From a bacterium (GTDB taxonomy: Bacteria; Sysuimicrobiota; Sysuimicrobiia; Sysuimicrobiales; Segetimicrobiaceae), in assembly GCA_035703895.1 (NCBI GenBank), contig DASSXJ010000129.1:1-32585 (forward strand): a DNA stretch of 32,585 bases. The letters are read 5' to 3'. Made by a program: the position numbers and the translations under genes. The notes under the pieces are model-generated. The model made no database searches. It was not told where the DNA came from and saw nothing but the letters and a program-made list of their open reading frames with translations. This document shows, in pieces, positions 21,675 through 30,175 of the stretch. Numbering within the stretch: the stretch's first letter is position 1; each line of letters starts with the position of its first letter.

Positions 21675-22943
21675 TTACTGGCCGGTGCCGGCCACGGTCA
21701 CCACCACGGCGGTGGCGAGCCGGCCGGACACCTCGAGCAACTTGGGGTCGACGCGGTCCACCGTGTCTTTCGGGGTGTCGTAGTATAGATCGTCGGGACG
21801 GAAGAGAAACACGACCGGGACCCCCACCCGCTCGAAGTTCATGTGGTCGCTCCCGGGGGAACGCGCCACCTGCGCTTTGATCCCCAGCTGCTCCGCCAGC
21901 CGCGCGGCGACCATGACCAGGGAGTCGGTGCCGCGATAGGTCGCCAGTTCCAGGCGCTCCCCGACGCCCTCCATGTCGAGGTTCACCATTCCAATCACGG
22001 GATCGGATCCCATGTGGTTGACGTAGTAGTCTGAGCCAAACAAGCCCATCTCCTCGGCCCCGAAGAAGACAAACCGTACGGTTGCCGCAAGCGGCATCCG
22101 ACGGAGCACCTCGGCGATCTCCAGCGCGACCGCGACGCCGGACGTATTGTCGTTCGCGCCCGGAGCATTATCGACCGTGTCGCGGTGTGCCCCGACCACC
22201 AGCACGCGGTGCGAGTCCCTGGCTCCGGGCTTGGTGCCGATGATGTTCCACGTCGTCCGGGTCTCGCTCACCGTCTCGACGTTCAGGTGCGCGGTGACCG
22301 GCCCGGAGCGCGCCAGATCCGCGAGTTGCAGCCCTTCGGTACCGGACAGGGCCACAACGGGGATCTTCGTGTCGCGACCCACGAGGCCGCCGAACTCCTC
22401 CGCCCGAGAATTATAAATGATGGCGGCCACCGCGCCGGCCGCCGCCGCGTTCACGGCCTTGTCACGGAATGGCAGAGTCCCCCGTAAGATCAGCGCGATC
22501 TTTCCCGCGAGCGGCTTCCCCCTGACGTCCTCGGGGCGGCCGATCCCGACGTCGACGAGTTCCGCGGCGATTCCGCCGGGAGGCGACGAGGGCGAGTACA
22601 GCATCGCGCGCGGGTGGAGGGTGAGCGTCGAATGCGACGGCAAGGTCAACCCGACTGCGCGCACGCCGAAGTAGGGGAATTGGAACGCCTGCCACTCGAC
22701 CCGATATCCATCGCTCTCGAGCTGACGCGCGATATACGTGGCCGAGGTCCGATCCTCAGGGGTGCCGGCGACGTGCGGCCCGATCCGCTGGGAGAGCGCC
22801 AGCACATGCTGGTAGGCGCGAGCGCCACTCACGTCGCGTAACAGGTCCGAGGGGACTGCCGGCTGACCGGGGACGCTCCCCGGCGCCATCAGCGGGACGA
22901 CCAAGGCCAGGATGCAGGCGACGACCACGACCCGTTGCTTCAC
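21675..22943 (-). CDS. Secreted M28-family zinc peptidase with PA domain
   Basis: A 422-residue exported aminopeptidase-like protein. Residues 1-27 are a signal peptide (VVVVACILALVVPLMAPGSV). A PA (protease-associated) insert spans about 125-215 with LAGKIALILRG and AGAVAAIIYNSR. The M28 domain begins at about 232 with TTWNIIGTKPG and contains His253 (VGAHRDTV), Asp265 (GANDNTSG), Glu297/Glu298 (FGAEEMGLFGS) and Asp323 (NLDMEG). The fifth ligand is normally His in YHTP-X-DT; here the sequence is YYDTPKDT, giving Asp389. GSDHMNFERVGVPVVFLF precedes it as usual. GTG 22943 is preceded by AAGGAGTGCGCC, which fixes the start. It converges with ndk and diverges from the MFS gene. Confidence 0.85.
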   Translation of the reverse strand: MKQRVVVVACILALVVPLMAPGSVPGQPAVPSDLLRDVSGARAYQHVLALSQRIGPHVAGTPEDRTSATYIARQLESDGYRVEWQAFQFPYFGVRAVGLTLPSHSTLTLHPRAMLYSPSSPPGGIAAELVDVGIGRPEDVRGKPLAGKIALILRGTLPFRDKAVNAAAAGAVAAIIYNSRAEEFGGLVGRDTKIPVVALSGTEGLQLADLARSGPVTAHLNVETVSETRTTWNIIGTKPGARDSHRVLVVGAHRDTVDNAPGANDNTSGVAVALEIAEVLRRMPLAATVRFVFFGAEEMGLFGSDYYVNHMGSDPVIGMVNLDMEGVGERLELATYRGTDSLVMVAARLAEQLGIKAQVARSPGSDHMNFERVGVPVVFLFRPDDLYYDTPKDTVDRVDPKLLEVSGRLATAVVVTVAGTGQ

Positions 22944-22997
22944 GGCGCACTCCTTGCGCTGAACCTCGTGCTCCCACGGTACGGAGCGCCTCCCGAA

Positions 22998-24305
22998 ATG
23001 TCAATGCTCGGGCGACCCCTGACGCCACGCCAAGGGGTGGCCGCGCGCACCGTCGAATTCGTGACTGTGAACCGCCGTATCCTTGCCGTCCTCAGCTTCG
23101 GCCACCTGGCAACCGACCTCTCCCAAGGAGCAATCCCCGCGCTCCTCCCCGTGTTCAAGGCGCTGTTCCACCTCTCGTACACCGGGGTCGGCTTTATCGT
23201 CCTCATGTCCAATATTAGCTCCTCGATCATCCAGCCGGCGTTCGGGGCGCTCAGCGATCGTCTCGGAATTCGCTGGATGATGCCGCTTGGCGCGCTGCTG
23301 GCCGGAGTGGGGATGACCCTGGCCGTGTTCTCCCCAGACTACGTCGTGCTGGTGTCGCTGGTTCTCGTTTCGGGCGTCGGCGTGGCGGCGTTCCACCCCG
23401 AGGGGTACCGGTTCGCGGGGCTCGCGGCAGGCAAGCGGCGCGCGACAGGAATGTCCTACTTCTCGGTGGGGGGCAACATCGGATACGGCCTCGGGCCCGC
23501 GGCGGCCACGCTGGCCCTCAGCCTCGCCGGAGTCTACGGCATGGGTTACCTGATCGCATTCAGCATCCCCGCGGCGATCCTCATGTGGCGGATGGTGGAC
23601 CCGAAGCAGCGCGCGCGCCTCGAAGCCGATTGGGTCTCGCCGGCCTCCACTACCACGGGCGCGGCGACCGGCTCGACCGCCCCAAAGGACTCCAACTGGA
23701 TCCTATTTCTCCTGATCGTGTTCGTGGCCCTGAGGTCCTGGATCTCGAGCGGCACGGCGAATTTTATTCCCCTGTACTACACGGGGATACGCCACCTGGA
23801 CCCGCGGTATGGCGGGCTCATGGTGAGCCTCTTCCTCGGCGCCGGCGCGGCAGGCACGCTCTTCGGCGGTATCGCGGCCGACCGATTCGGGCGCCGGAAC
23901 CTCCTCATCTTCTCGATGGCGATCCTGCCCCCGCTCCTGTTGATGCTCACCCGGACGGGCGGACTAGTGACGTGGGCCGCCGCCACGATCGGGGGGATGG
24001 CGGCGGTGAGCACCTTCGCGGTCGTAATGGTGATGGCGCAGGACCTGATTCCCGCGCGGATCGGCATGATCTCCGGCCTCATCATCGGGTTCGCGGTGGG
24101 GATGGGCGGGATCGGCGTCACCCTGCTCGGCGCCATCGCCGATCGATGGGGGCTGCAGACGGCGATGGACATCACCGCGTTCCTGCCGGTCGCGGGGCTC
24201 GTCATCGCGCTGGCGCTTCCGTCCGAAAGAGCGAGCCGAGCCCGGCCCGACCGGGCGCCCGATGCGGAAAGGCGGGCAGCAGGAGAATCGTTGGATTATA
24301 GATAA
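22998..24305 (+). CDS. MFS transporter, fosmidomycin-resistance (Fsr)-like family
   Basis: A 435-residue, 12-helix major facilitator protein. The first helix, RRILAVLSFGHLATDLSQGA, and IPALLPVFKALFHLSYTGVG are characteristic of the Fsr branch, as are ISSSIIQPAFGALSDRLG (the loop 2-3 motif) and AAFHPEGYRFAGLAAGKRRA in the next loop. The second half has GGIAADRFGRRNLL, its own loop motif. Fsr proteins export drugs such as fosmidomycin; the native substrate here is unknown. The N terminus before RRILAV is not conserved, so a GTG at 23061 (MTVNRRIL) may be the true start; neither has a strong ribosome-binding site. Confidence 0.85.
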   Translation: MSMLGRPLTPRQGVAARTVEFVTVNRRILAVLSFGHLATDLSQGAIPALLPVFKALFHLSYTGVGFIVLMSNISSSIIQPAFGALSDRLGIRWMMPLGALLAGVGMTLAVFSPDYVVLVSLVLVSGVGVAAFHPEGYRFAGLAAGKRRATGMSYFSVGGNIGYGLGPAAATLALSLAGVYGMGYLIAFSIPAAILMWRMVDPKQRARLEADWVSPASTTTGAATGSTAPKDSNWILFLLIVFVALRSWISSGTANFIPLYYTGIRHLDPRYGGLMVSLFLGAGAAGTLFGGIAADRFGRRNLLIFSMAILPPLLLMLTRTGGLVTWAAATIGGMAAVSTFAVVMVMAQDLIPARIGMISGLIIGFAVGMGGIGVTLLGAIADRWGLQTAMDITAFLPVAGLVIALALPSERASRARPDRAPDAERRAAGESLDYR

Positions 24306-24326
24306 CCCGAGGCTCCTGGAGAACAT

Positions 24327-25244
24327 ATGATGACACCCGCCGACGCTCACAAAGGACGGGGCGGCCGCCGGCAGTTACTAAAGGGCGGCCTCGCCGCCGT
24401 CGTGTGGCTGTTCGCCGGTCGGGCGCAGGCGGCCCCGCCACGGGCTCCGACCCCGGCGCCTGCGCCACCGGCACCGCCGCGTCCTCCACGCCCGGGCGAT
24501 CCACCCGACAAGCAGACGGAGTCGGGCATCACCGTCCAACCCACCGACCCGGCGATCACGGCCGGCGCGGTTGAGTATCCCGGTGTCACCGGGCCGCTGC
24601 TCGGCTACCTCGCCGCCCCCAAGGGATCCGACGTGTATCCTGGAGTGCTCGTCCTCCACGACTTGGCGGGCCTGACCGAACATTTCAAGGACATCGTCCG
24701 CAGGCTCGCCAAAGCGGGTTTCGTCGCGCTGGCCCTGGATCTCGCGTCGCGGGCCGGAGGGACGGGGAAACTCGGCGATCCCGTGAAGGTCAACACCACC
24801 CTGCAAGGACTGGGCCCGATGCAGTTCCTCCAAGACCTGAACGGGTCGGTGCGCTATCTCGAAGCCCTCCCGTTGGTGGCCAAGACTCGGATTGGCGCCC
24901 TCGGATTCGGGGTGGGGGGGAACCTCCTCTGGCTGGTCCTCACCGGCAACGCCGACGTCAAGGCCGCCGTGTCCGTCTCGGGGACGATTCCGTCGGACCG
25001 GGTCGTCTCGAACCTGCAGGCGGCCGTGCTGTCCATCTACGGCGAGAACGATCGAAGGGATGAAGAGGCGATCACCGACTTCGACAACGCGATGAAGAAG
25101 GCCGGGCTGGCGTTCACGCTGAAGGTGGAGCCCAAAGCCGGGCGCAACTTCTTCAACGACACGACCCCCGCGTACGTCCCCGCAGCGGCGAAAGACGCCT
25201 GGGGGATGGCCCTCGACTGGTTCGCGCTACATCTCAAGGGATAG
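24327..25244 (+). CDS. Tat-exported dienelactone-hydrolase-like protein lacking the catalytic nucleophile
   Basis: A 305-residue protein starting with a likely twin-arginine signal (GRRQLLKGGLAAVVWLFAG, residues 13-31, cleavage after AQA), then a Pro/Ala-rich linker (37-60). From about 65 the alpha/beta-hydrolase fold of the dienelactone hydrolase family is clear: LLGYLAAPKG, PGVLVLHDLAGL, GFVALALDLASR. The nucleophile elbow, normally G-X-Cys-X-G-G, is GFGVGG (193-198), so position 195 is Gly. Asp242 (YGENDRRDE) is kept, but the His of GAxHxFFND is Arg273 (KAGRNFFND). Two of three triad residues are thus gone and hydrolase activity by the usual mechanism is unlikely. ATGATG at 24327 follows GGAGAACAT. 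It is followed three bases later by the KDPG aldolase gene. Confidence 0.83.
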   Translation: MMTPADAHKGRGGRRQLLKGGLAAVVWLFAGRAQAAPPRAPTPAPAPPAPPRPPRPGDPPDKQTESGITVQPTDPAITAGAVEYPGVTGPLLGYLAAPKGSDVYPGVLVLHDLAGLTEHFKDIVRRLAKAGFVALALDLASRAGGTGKLGDPVKVNTTLQGLGPMQFLQDLNGSVRYLEALPLVAKTRIGALGFGVGGNLLWLVLTGNADVKAAVSVSGTIPSDRVVSNLQAAVLSIYGENDRRDEEAITDFDNAMKKAGLAFTLKVEPKAGRNFFNDTTPAYVPAAAKDAWGMALDWFALHLKG

Positions 25245-25247
25245 CGG

Positions 25248-25892
25248 GTGAGCATCGCGGCCAAACCCGCGGCGGCGCTCGATGCGATCGTCCGCGCAAG
25301 GGTCGTGCCGATCATCCGGACCGCGTCCCGCGAGTGGGCGGTCCAGGCGGCCGAGGTGCTGGCCGCGGCTGGCCTGACGGTCATCGAGGTGACGTTTACA
25401 GTCCCCGACGCGGCGCAGGTCATTCGTGGCCTCCGCGCCCGGTTTCCGCATGTGCTGATCGGTGCGGGCACAGTGACGCATCCCCAAACGGCCGAGGAGG
25501 CCGTCGACGCCGGCGCCCAGTTCCTCTTGAGCCCATCGCTCTCCCCCGGCATGGTCGAGGTCGCGCACCGCAGGGGGGTCCTTGCGGTCCCGGGAGCCTT
25601 TACGCCGACCGAGGTGGTCCAAGCGCTTGATCTCGGCGCGGAGATGGTCAAGATCTTCCCCGCCGAGACCGGGGGCCCTCGCCACATCCGAGCGATTCTG
25701 GCGCCGCTCCCCCACGCTCGATTGCTGCCGACCGGCGGGGTCACTCCTGAGAACATTGGCGAGTGGTTCCGGGCGGGCGCCGTGGCGGTAGGGATCGGCA
25801 GCGCGCTCGTCGGCCCGGGTGACCGGCCGGTCGACGCGGCGGCCCTGCGGGCGCGCACCGGCACGATGATCCAGGCCCTTGCCGCGCGCTAG
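25248..25892 (+). CDS. eda: 2-dehydro-3-deoxy-phosphogluconate (KDPG/KHG) aldolase
   Basis: Splits 2-keto-3-deoxy-6-phosphogluconate into pyruvate and glyceraldehyde 3-phosphate in Entner-Doudoroff and sugar-acid catabolism. The 214-residue class I aldolase has VVPIIRT at the first strand, the general base Glu47 in VIEVTFTVPDA, GAGTVTHPQTAEEAVDAGAQ, the Schiff-base Lys135 in MVKIFPAE, and PTGGVTPEN. It is the expected length. The GTG start at 25248 lies three bases after the stop of the upstream gene. The downstream KDG kinase would supply its substrate, making this a two-step route from KDG to central metabolism. Confidence 0.92.
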   Translation: MSIAAKPAAALDAIVRARVVPIIRTASREWAVQAAEVLAAAGLTVIEVTFTVPDAAQVIRGLRARFPHVLIGAGTVTHPQTAEEAVDAGAQFLLSPSLSPGMVEVAHRRGVLAVPGAFTPTEVVQALDLGAEMVKIFPAETGGPRHIRAILAPLPHARLLPTGGVTPENIGEWFRAGAVAVGIGSALVGPGDRPVDAAALRARTGTMIQALAAR

Positions 25893-26883
25893 GCCCGGCC
25901 GCCGATCCGGCGCCTCGCGAACCAGCGCGCCGGCGGTCGTCGGGATCGGCGAGACCCTCCTCCGTCTCGCCCCGCAGGGCGGAGACACCCTCGAAACCGC
26001 GCCGGCGCTTGCGGTTCAGGTCGGCGGTGCGGAGGCCAACGTCTGCGCCGGGCTGGCGCAGCTCGGTGTGCCGGCAGCCTGGATCTCTCGGTTGCCTGCC
26101 AACCCCCTCGGGCGGCGGATCGCGACCACGATTCGCGGCTACGGCGTCAACGTCGACGGCGTCCTATGGGCGGCGGCCGAGGGCCGCGTCGGCCTCATGC
26201 TGGTGGAGCCCGGAGCCGGACTGCGGGCGGCCGAGGTATTGTATTACCGGCTCGACTCCGCATTCGCGGGGATCGAGCCCGATGCGGTGGCCTGGAACAT
26301 CCTTCACGGCGCGCGCATCGTCCACCTCACGGGGATCACGCCGGGGCTCGGCCCGAACGCGGCCCGGCTCGTCGCGCGCGCCATCGCGGAAGCCCGTCGA
26401 CGAGACGTGCGGATCTCCTTCGACGTCAACTACCGCGCCAAGCTATGGACTCCGGCGGCTGCCCGAAAAAGGATCGAACCGCTCCTTCGAGGCCTCGACA
26501 TCATCATCCTCAACGATCGGGACGCGTCCGCGGTGTTCGGCGAGCGCGGCGAACCCGAAGAGGTCGCGCGGGCGCTCCGCTCGCGGTTCCGCTGCGGCGT
26601 CCTCGTGCTGACGCTCGGCGCCCTGGGGGCACTGGCCGTGGATCGGGCCGGCACACACCGCGCGAACGCGTATCCGACGGAGATCATCGACCGGATCGGG
26701 CGGGGCGACGCGTTTGTCGCGGGATTCCTCTACGGCTACATGAGACGGGACGCCGCCACGGGCCTGCGGTATGGGGCGGCGATGGCGGCGCTCAAGCAGA
26801 CGTATCGCGGGGACGTATGCCTGGCGACGCCGGAAGCCGTCGAGGCCGTGCTCCGGGGGGAGTCAGGCGCCTTCCACCGTTGA
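25879..26883 (+). CDS. kdgK: 2-dehydro-3-deoxygluconate kinase (PfkB family)
   Basis: Phosphorylates 2-keto-3-deoxygluconate to KDPG. The 334-residue ribokinase-type protein has the N-terminal VVGIGETLLRLAP, the sugar-binding VGGAEANVCAGLAQLG (48-63), the KDG-kinase-like SFDVNYRAKLW, and the C-terminal signature DRIGRGDAFVAGFLYG. In the anion hole GAGD is GRGD (274-277), with the catalytic base Asp277 kept. The only standard start in frame ahead of the first strand is TTG 25879, which overlaps eda by 14 bases; this is unusual but leaves no alternative. Adjacency to eda supports KDG rather than another sugar as substrate. Confidence 0.87.
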   Translation: MPRARPGRRSGASRTSAPAVVGIGETLLRLAPQGGDTLETAPALAVQVGGAEANVCAGLAQLGVPAAWISRLPANPLGRRIATTIRGYGVNVDGVLWAAAEGRVGLMLVEPGAGLRAAEVLYYRLDSAFAGIEPDAVAWNILHGARIVHLTGITPGLGPNAARLVARAIAEARRRDVRISFDVNYRAKLWTPAAARKRIEPLLRGLDIIILNDRDASAVFGERGEPEEVARALRSRFRCGVLVLTLGALGALAVDRAGTHRANAYPTEIIDRIGRGDAFVAGFLYGYMRRDAATGLRYGAAMAALKQTYRGDVCLATPEAVEAVLRGESGAFHR

Positions 26884-26890
26884 TCCGAGC

Positions 26891-27523
26891 TCAGCGCACG
26901 AACAGGAAATTGCTGTACAAGATCTCCAGCGTCGCGTCGAACCGGCTCGTGCGGACCAGCTGATGGGCCAGGAGCCAGGCGCCGTTCTGGCGCGTGTACC
27001 GCTGCTCGCTCTCGATCGTTCCCCAGTTGTATTCCAAGGTACCGTCGGTGATGAGTCCGCGCTCGTAATCAATCCACCCGATCATGGAGCGAGGATTGTT
27101 GTTGGCGTCCCGGGCTTTGCCCTGCACCAAGTAGTAGTGCTCGCGCTCCACCAACTTCTCGCCGAGGACATGGAAGTCGAACCGGCCGAGAAACGCCTCC
27201 ATGGGCTCGCTGGCCTCGAACAACTGGCCGAGGACGTACTTGTTGACGGCCCAGCAGAGCAGGCCCGCGCTGCTCTGGTCGATCTTCACGGACTGACGGC
27301 CGCCCGCCATCTGCATCGTCCCGGTGAACTCGCAGTCGGGGGCTTCGCTCTGCGGCTTCCTGACCCTCAGCTTGAACACGACCTCCGCGGACTTCACGTC
27401 GGGAGTGTCGGCGTTGGCGTTGAGCACTCGGTGCAGAATCTCGGGCACCGACGGCTGCGCCGCCGCCGTGCCCGCGAACAGGAGCACGACCAGCGCCGTC
27501 GCGATCACGTGTCTCATCTTCAT
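26891..27523 (-). CDS. Secreted protein of unknown function, LolA-like
   Basis: A 210-residue protein with a clear signal peptide (MKMRHVIATALVVLLFAGTAAAQP). The mature part begins SVPEILHRVLNANADTPDVKSAEVVFKLRV, a pattern seen at the start of LolA/LolB-type and outer-membrane lipoprotein-sorting proteins, followed by beta-rich segments (FTGTMQMAGGRQSVKID, FDFHVLGEK, SMIGWIDYERGLI, LEYNWGTIESEQRYTRQNG). These suggest the half-barrel fold that carries lipids through the periplasm, but I cannot assign it with confidence. A minus-strand TACAAT at 27570-27575 could be its -10. It converges with kdgK and diverges from the heme A gene. Confidence 0.65.
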   Translation of the reverse strand: MKMRHVIATALVVLLFAGTAAAQPSVPEILHRVLNANADTPDVKSAEVVFKLRVRKPQSEAPDCEFTGTMQMAGGRQSVKIDQSSAGLLCWAVNKYVLGQLFEASEPMEAFLGRFDFHVLGEKLVEREHYYLVQGKARDANNNPRSMIGWIDYERGLITDGTLEYNWGTIESEQRYTRQNGAWLLAHQLVRTSRFDATLEILYSNFLFVR

Positions 27524-27768
27524 CGTGTCGGTCCCTCGCACATGCGTGACCATCGATGCGACCTTCCCGATTGTACCGCAGCGATGGCGGCCCCGGTGAG
27601 CCGGATCCGGCACCCTCCTTCGTTCGACGGATTCCACGCGTGTGTCGAGACTTCCCGCCAGAGTGCGACGACAGGAGAGGACGGCGACGCCCGTCGAATA
27701 GGGGAAGACTCGGGCGCAGGCCGCGTCATCCGACTCCCTCACTCGAGCACTTCATCCAAGGAGGCCGC

Positions 27769-29658
27769 ATGACCCGCGATACGCATGTCCTGACGCGAGC
27801 CTACCGGGCGCTCGCACTGGCGACTGCGGCCGCGGCGTACCTGCTGATCCTGCTGGGGGGCCTGGTCCGCATCAGCGGCGCCGGCCTCGCCTGCCCGGAC
27901 TGGCCGCTTTGTCACGGCCTTGTGATCCCGCCGCTTACGGGGGCTGTGCTGATCGAGTACACACATCGCCTGGTCGCCGCATCCGTGAGCCTGCTCGTTC
28001 TCTTGACCGCGATCGCGGCGTTCTTGGTCCGAACGCAGCTCCCCCGCGCGGCGGCGACGTCGCTGTGGGTTCTGGCCATCGTCGCCGTCCAGATCGTGCT
28101 CGGAGCGCTCACCGTCACGCTCCACCTCACCCCGGCGCTCGTCACCATCCACCTCGGCGTTGCCAATCTGTTTCTGGCCGCGCTGCTTCTCCAGGCGGTG
28201 GGAGCGCTGCGCGGGGCCGCCGACGCCCCCCCCGCGGCCGCTTCCTTCCGCCGGCTGGTCTTCGCGGCGCTCACGGCGACGTACGTGATGATCCTCATCG
28301 GCGGGTACGTGGCCTCGAGCGGGGCCGGGCTCGCCTGTCCCGATCTCCCGTTCTGCCGTGGGACCGCGCTCATGCCCGCGGACGCGGGCGCCGCCGTGCA
28401 CATGCTGCACCGAGTGTGGGCGCTCGTCGTGCTCGCGCTCGTGCTGGCGACGGCGGCCGCCGCTTCGAAGATCGGGGGACGGTCCGTCGTGGCAGCCGCG
28501 CGCCTCGCGGAGGCGCTCGTGCTCGTCCAGTTCACCCTAGGCGTCGCCAACATCGTCACGCATCTCGCACCGGTGGTGCGCGGAGCCCATCTCGGCATCG
28601 CCGCGCTGCTCTTCGGGACCCTGGTCGTGCTGAGCCGCCTGACCGCGGCGGCGCCCCAGGGCGCCCCGAGTCCGGCAGGATCGCGGGAGGGCCGGCGGAC
28701 GCTCCCGATCGCGGGGGGCTCGATCGACGGACCGACGCGCGCGCTCCCCTGGGGGGCCGCAGGCACGCCGCCGGCGAAATTGCGGGCCGCCGCGAGGGCG
28801 CTCCGGGATTACGCCGCGCTCATGAAACCCCGCATCATCATGCTGCTACTCGTGACCACGGCCACGACGATGATCATCGCCGCGCCCCACCGGGTCGCGC
28901 TCGGGGTACTGCTGCTCACCTTGCTCGGGGGCACGCTCGCCGCCGGGTCTGCCAACGCCTTCAATATGTACGCCGACCGAGACATCGACGCCGTGATGCA
29001 GCGGACGTGTTTACGCCCGGTGCCGTCAGGGCGTCTCCGCCCCACTCAGGCGCTCGGATTCGGCGTCTTGACGGGGCTCCTCTCGGTCGTCGTGATGGCG
29101 TGGGGGGTGAACATCCTCAGCGCCGTGCTCTCCACCGCGGGCATCGCGTTCTACGTTGTGGTCTACACGCTGTGGCTCAAGCGGACCACGCCGCAGAACA
29201 TCGTGATCGGCGGCGCGGCCGGAGCGGTGCCGCCGCTTGTCGGCTGGGCGGCGGCGACGGGGCACGTCGCGCTGCCCGCCGTCGTGCTGTTCGCGATCGT
29301 GTTCTTTTGGACGCCTCCGCACTTCTGGGCGCTTGCGTTGGGCAAGATCGAAGATTATCGCGCGGCGGGGATCCCGATGCTGCCGGTGGTGCGCGGGGCC
29401 AGAGAAACCCGGCGCCAGATCCTGCTCTACTCTGTCGTGCTCGCCGGCACCACGCTGTTGCTGTACTTTCCCCTGCACACCTGCGGCACCGTCTACCTCG
29501 CGGCCGCGCTTGTCCTGAACGGGCTGTTCGTCGCGCTCGCGGTTGCGGTCGCGACGGGGCGAGCCGCGTGGGCGCCGCCCGCGCTCTTCGGCTACTCGAT
29601 CATCTATCTCGCGCTGCTCTTCGGCGCGATGGTCGCGGACCGGCTGATCCTCGGCTGA
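27769..29658 (+). CDS. ctaA-ctaB: Fusion of heme A synthase (CtaA/COX15) and protoheme IX farnesyltransferase (CtaB)
   Basis: A 629-residue bifunctional membrane protein making heme A for cytochrome oxidase from heme B. Residues about 10-290 are CtaA: two four-helix halves, each with a Cys pair in the first outer loop (Cys42/Cys48 in ACPDWPLC; Cys190/Cys196 in ACPDLPFC) and heme-ligand histidines (His66, His128, His214, His274). A linker of about 50 residues rich in Ala/Pro/Gly follows. Residues about 345-629 are CtaB (UbiA family): LMKPRIIMLLL, the first Asp motif Asn399-X3-Asp403-X3-Asp407 with RPVPSGRL, and the second FFWTPPHFWALALGKIEDYR. Heme O synthesis (CtaB) precedes heme A synthesis (CtaA), so the fusion can channel the intermediate. 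The ATG at 27769 follows AAGGAGGCCGC, which fixes the start. No oxidase subunit genes are next to it. Confidence 0.93.
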   Translation: MTRDTHVLTRAYRALALATAAAAYLLILLGGLVRISGAGLACPDWPLCHGLVIPPLTGAVLIEYTHRLVAASVSLLVLLTAIAAFLVRTQLPRAAATSLWVLAIVAVQIVLGALTVTLHLTPALVTIHLGVANLFLAALLLQAVGALRGAADAPPAAASFRRLVFAALTATYVMILIGGYVASSGAGLACPDLPFCRGTALMPADAGAAVHMLHRVWALVVLALVLATAAAASKIGGRSVVAAARLAEALVLVQFTLGVANIVTHLAPVVRGAHLGIAALLFGTLVVLSRLTAAAPQGAPSPAGSREGRRTLPIAGGSIDGPTRALPWGAAGTPPAKLRAAARALRDYAALMKPRIIMLLLVTTATTMIIAAPHRVALGVLLLTLLGGTLAAGSANAFNMYADRDIDAVMQRTCLRPVPSGRLRPTQALGFGVLTGLLSVVVMAWGVNILSAVLSTAGIAFYVVVYTLWLKRTTPQNIVIGGAAGAVPPLVGWAAATGHVALPAVVLFAIVFFWTPPHFWALALGKIEDYRAAGIPMLPVVRGARETRRQILLYSVVLAGTTLLLYFPLHTCGTVYLAAALVLNGLFVALAVAVATGRAAWAPPALFGYSIIYLALLFGAMVADRLILG

Positions 29659-29674
29659 ACCCGCTCCCCACGGG

Positions 29675-30175
29675 TCAACCGCTCTGGCGGTACCGTGGGT
29701 GCCACTCCCGCCCGGTCCACGTTGTCACCTTTCGCGGGGTGATCCGGATGAGGTACCGGGGCCGATCATCCGTCCGGGCCGCGTATTCCGCGCCCTGCGA
29801 TCCCATGTACCGCACGACCATCCGCGCCACGATCGCCTTGATCCGTGGGCTCCGCGACGGCGCCACAGGGCCTTCGAGAATATCCGCGGTGCCCTGGAAC
29901 AGGACGCGTGTGTGGGACAGATGCTGGTCATCTGCCACGTGGAACGCGACATGCGGATCCGCTTGGATGTGGCGAACATACGCCGCCCGTTCCCGCGCGA
30001 CGATGTCGACGGTCCGCTCATGCGGGTGGTACTCGAACCACACCGGGGTCACGTGAGGGACCCGCTCCGACGTCGTCGTCGCCAGCCGCCCGTTCCACGG
30101 CGCGGCCAAGAACTCGGCGATCTCCTGATCGGTCAGGCCGCCGTTCCGGCCTTCCCACGAGGGGGACGTGATCAT
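29675..30175 (-). CDS. PPOX-class flavin/F420-dependent protein
   Basis: A 166-residue split-barrel protein of the pyridoxamine-5'-phosphate-oxidase-like superfamily. Typical segments are the N-terminal helix LTDQEIAEFLAAPWNGRLAT, then VPHVTPVWFEYH, YVRHIQADPHVAFHVAD and VLFQGTADILEG, ending with PRYLIRITPRKVTTWTG. Members bind FMN, F420 or heme and reduce or bind diverse substrates; the cofactor here is not determined. The ATG at 30175 is fixed by a strong AAGGAGGTATCGG ribosome-binding site; the frame stays open upstream without support. It converges with the CtaA-CtaB gene (16-base gap). Confidence 0.83.
   Translation of the reverse strand: MITSPSWEGRNGGLTDQEIAEFLAAPWNGRLATTTSERVPHVTPVWFEYHPHERTVDIVARERAAYVRHIQADPHVAFHVADDQHLSHTRVLFQGTADILEGPVAPSRSPRIKAIVARMVVRYMGSQGAEYAARTDDRPRYLIRITPRKVTTWTGREWHPRYRQSG

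Noticed and set aside
29659-29675. Small ACCCG-N7-CGGGT hairpin between the CtaA-CtaB and PPOX genes
   Set aside because: Five base pairs with no T-run on either side; too weak to call a terminator.
27909-30056. 715-codon plus-strand open frame overlapping the CtaA-CtaB gene
   Set aside because: It is a +1-frame shadow of the fusion gene with Arg/Ala/Pro-rich low-complexity sequence.
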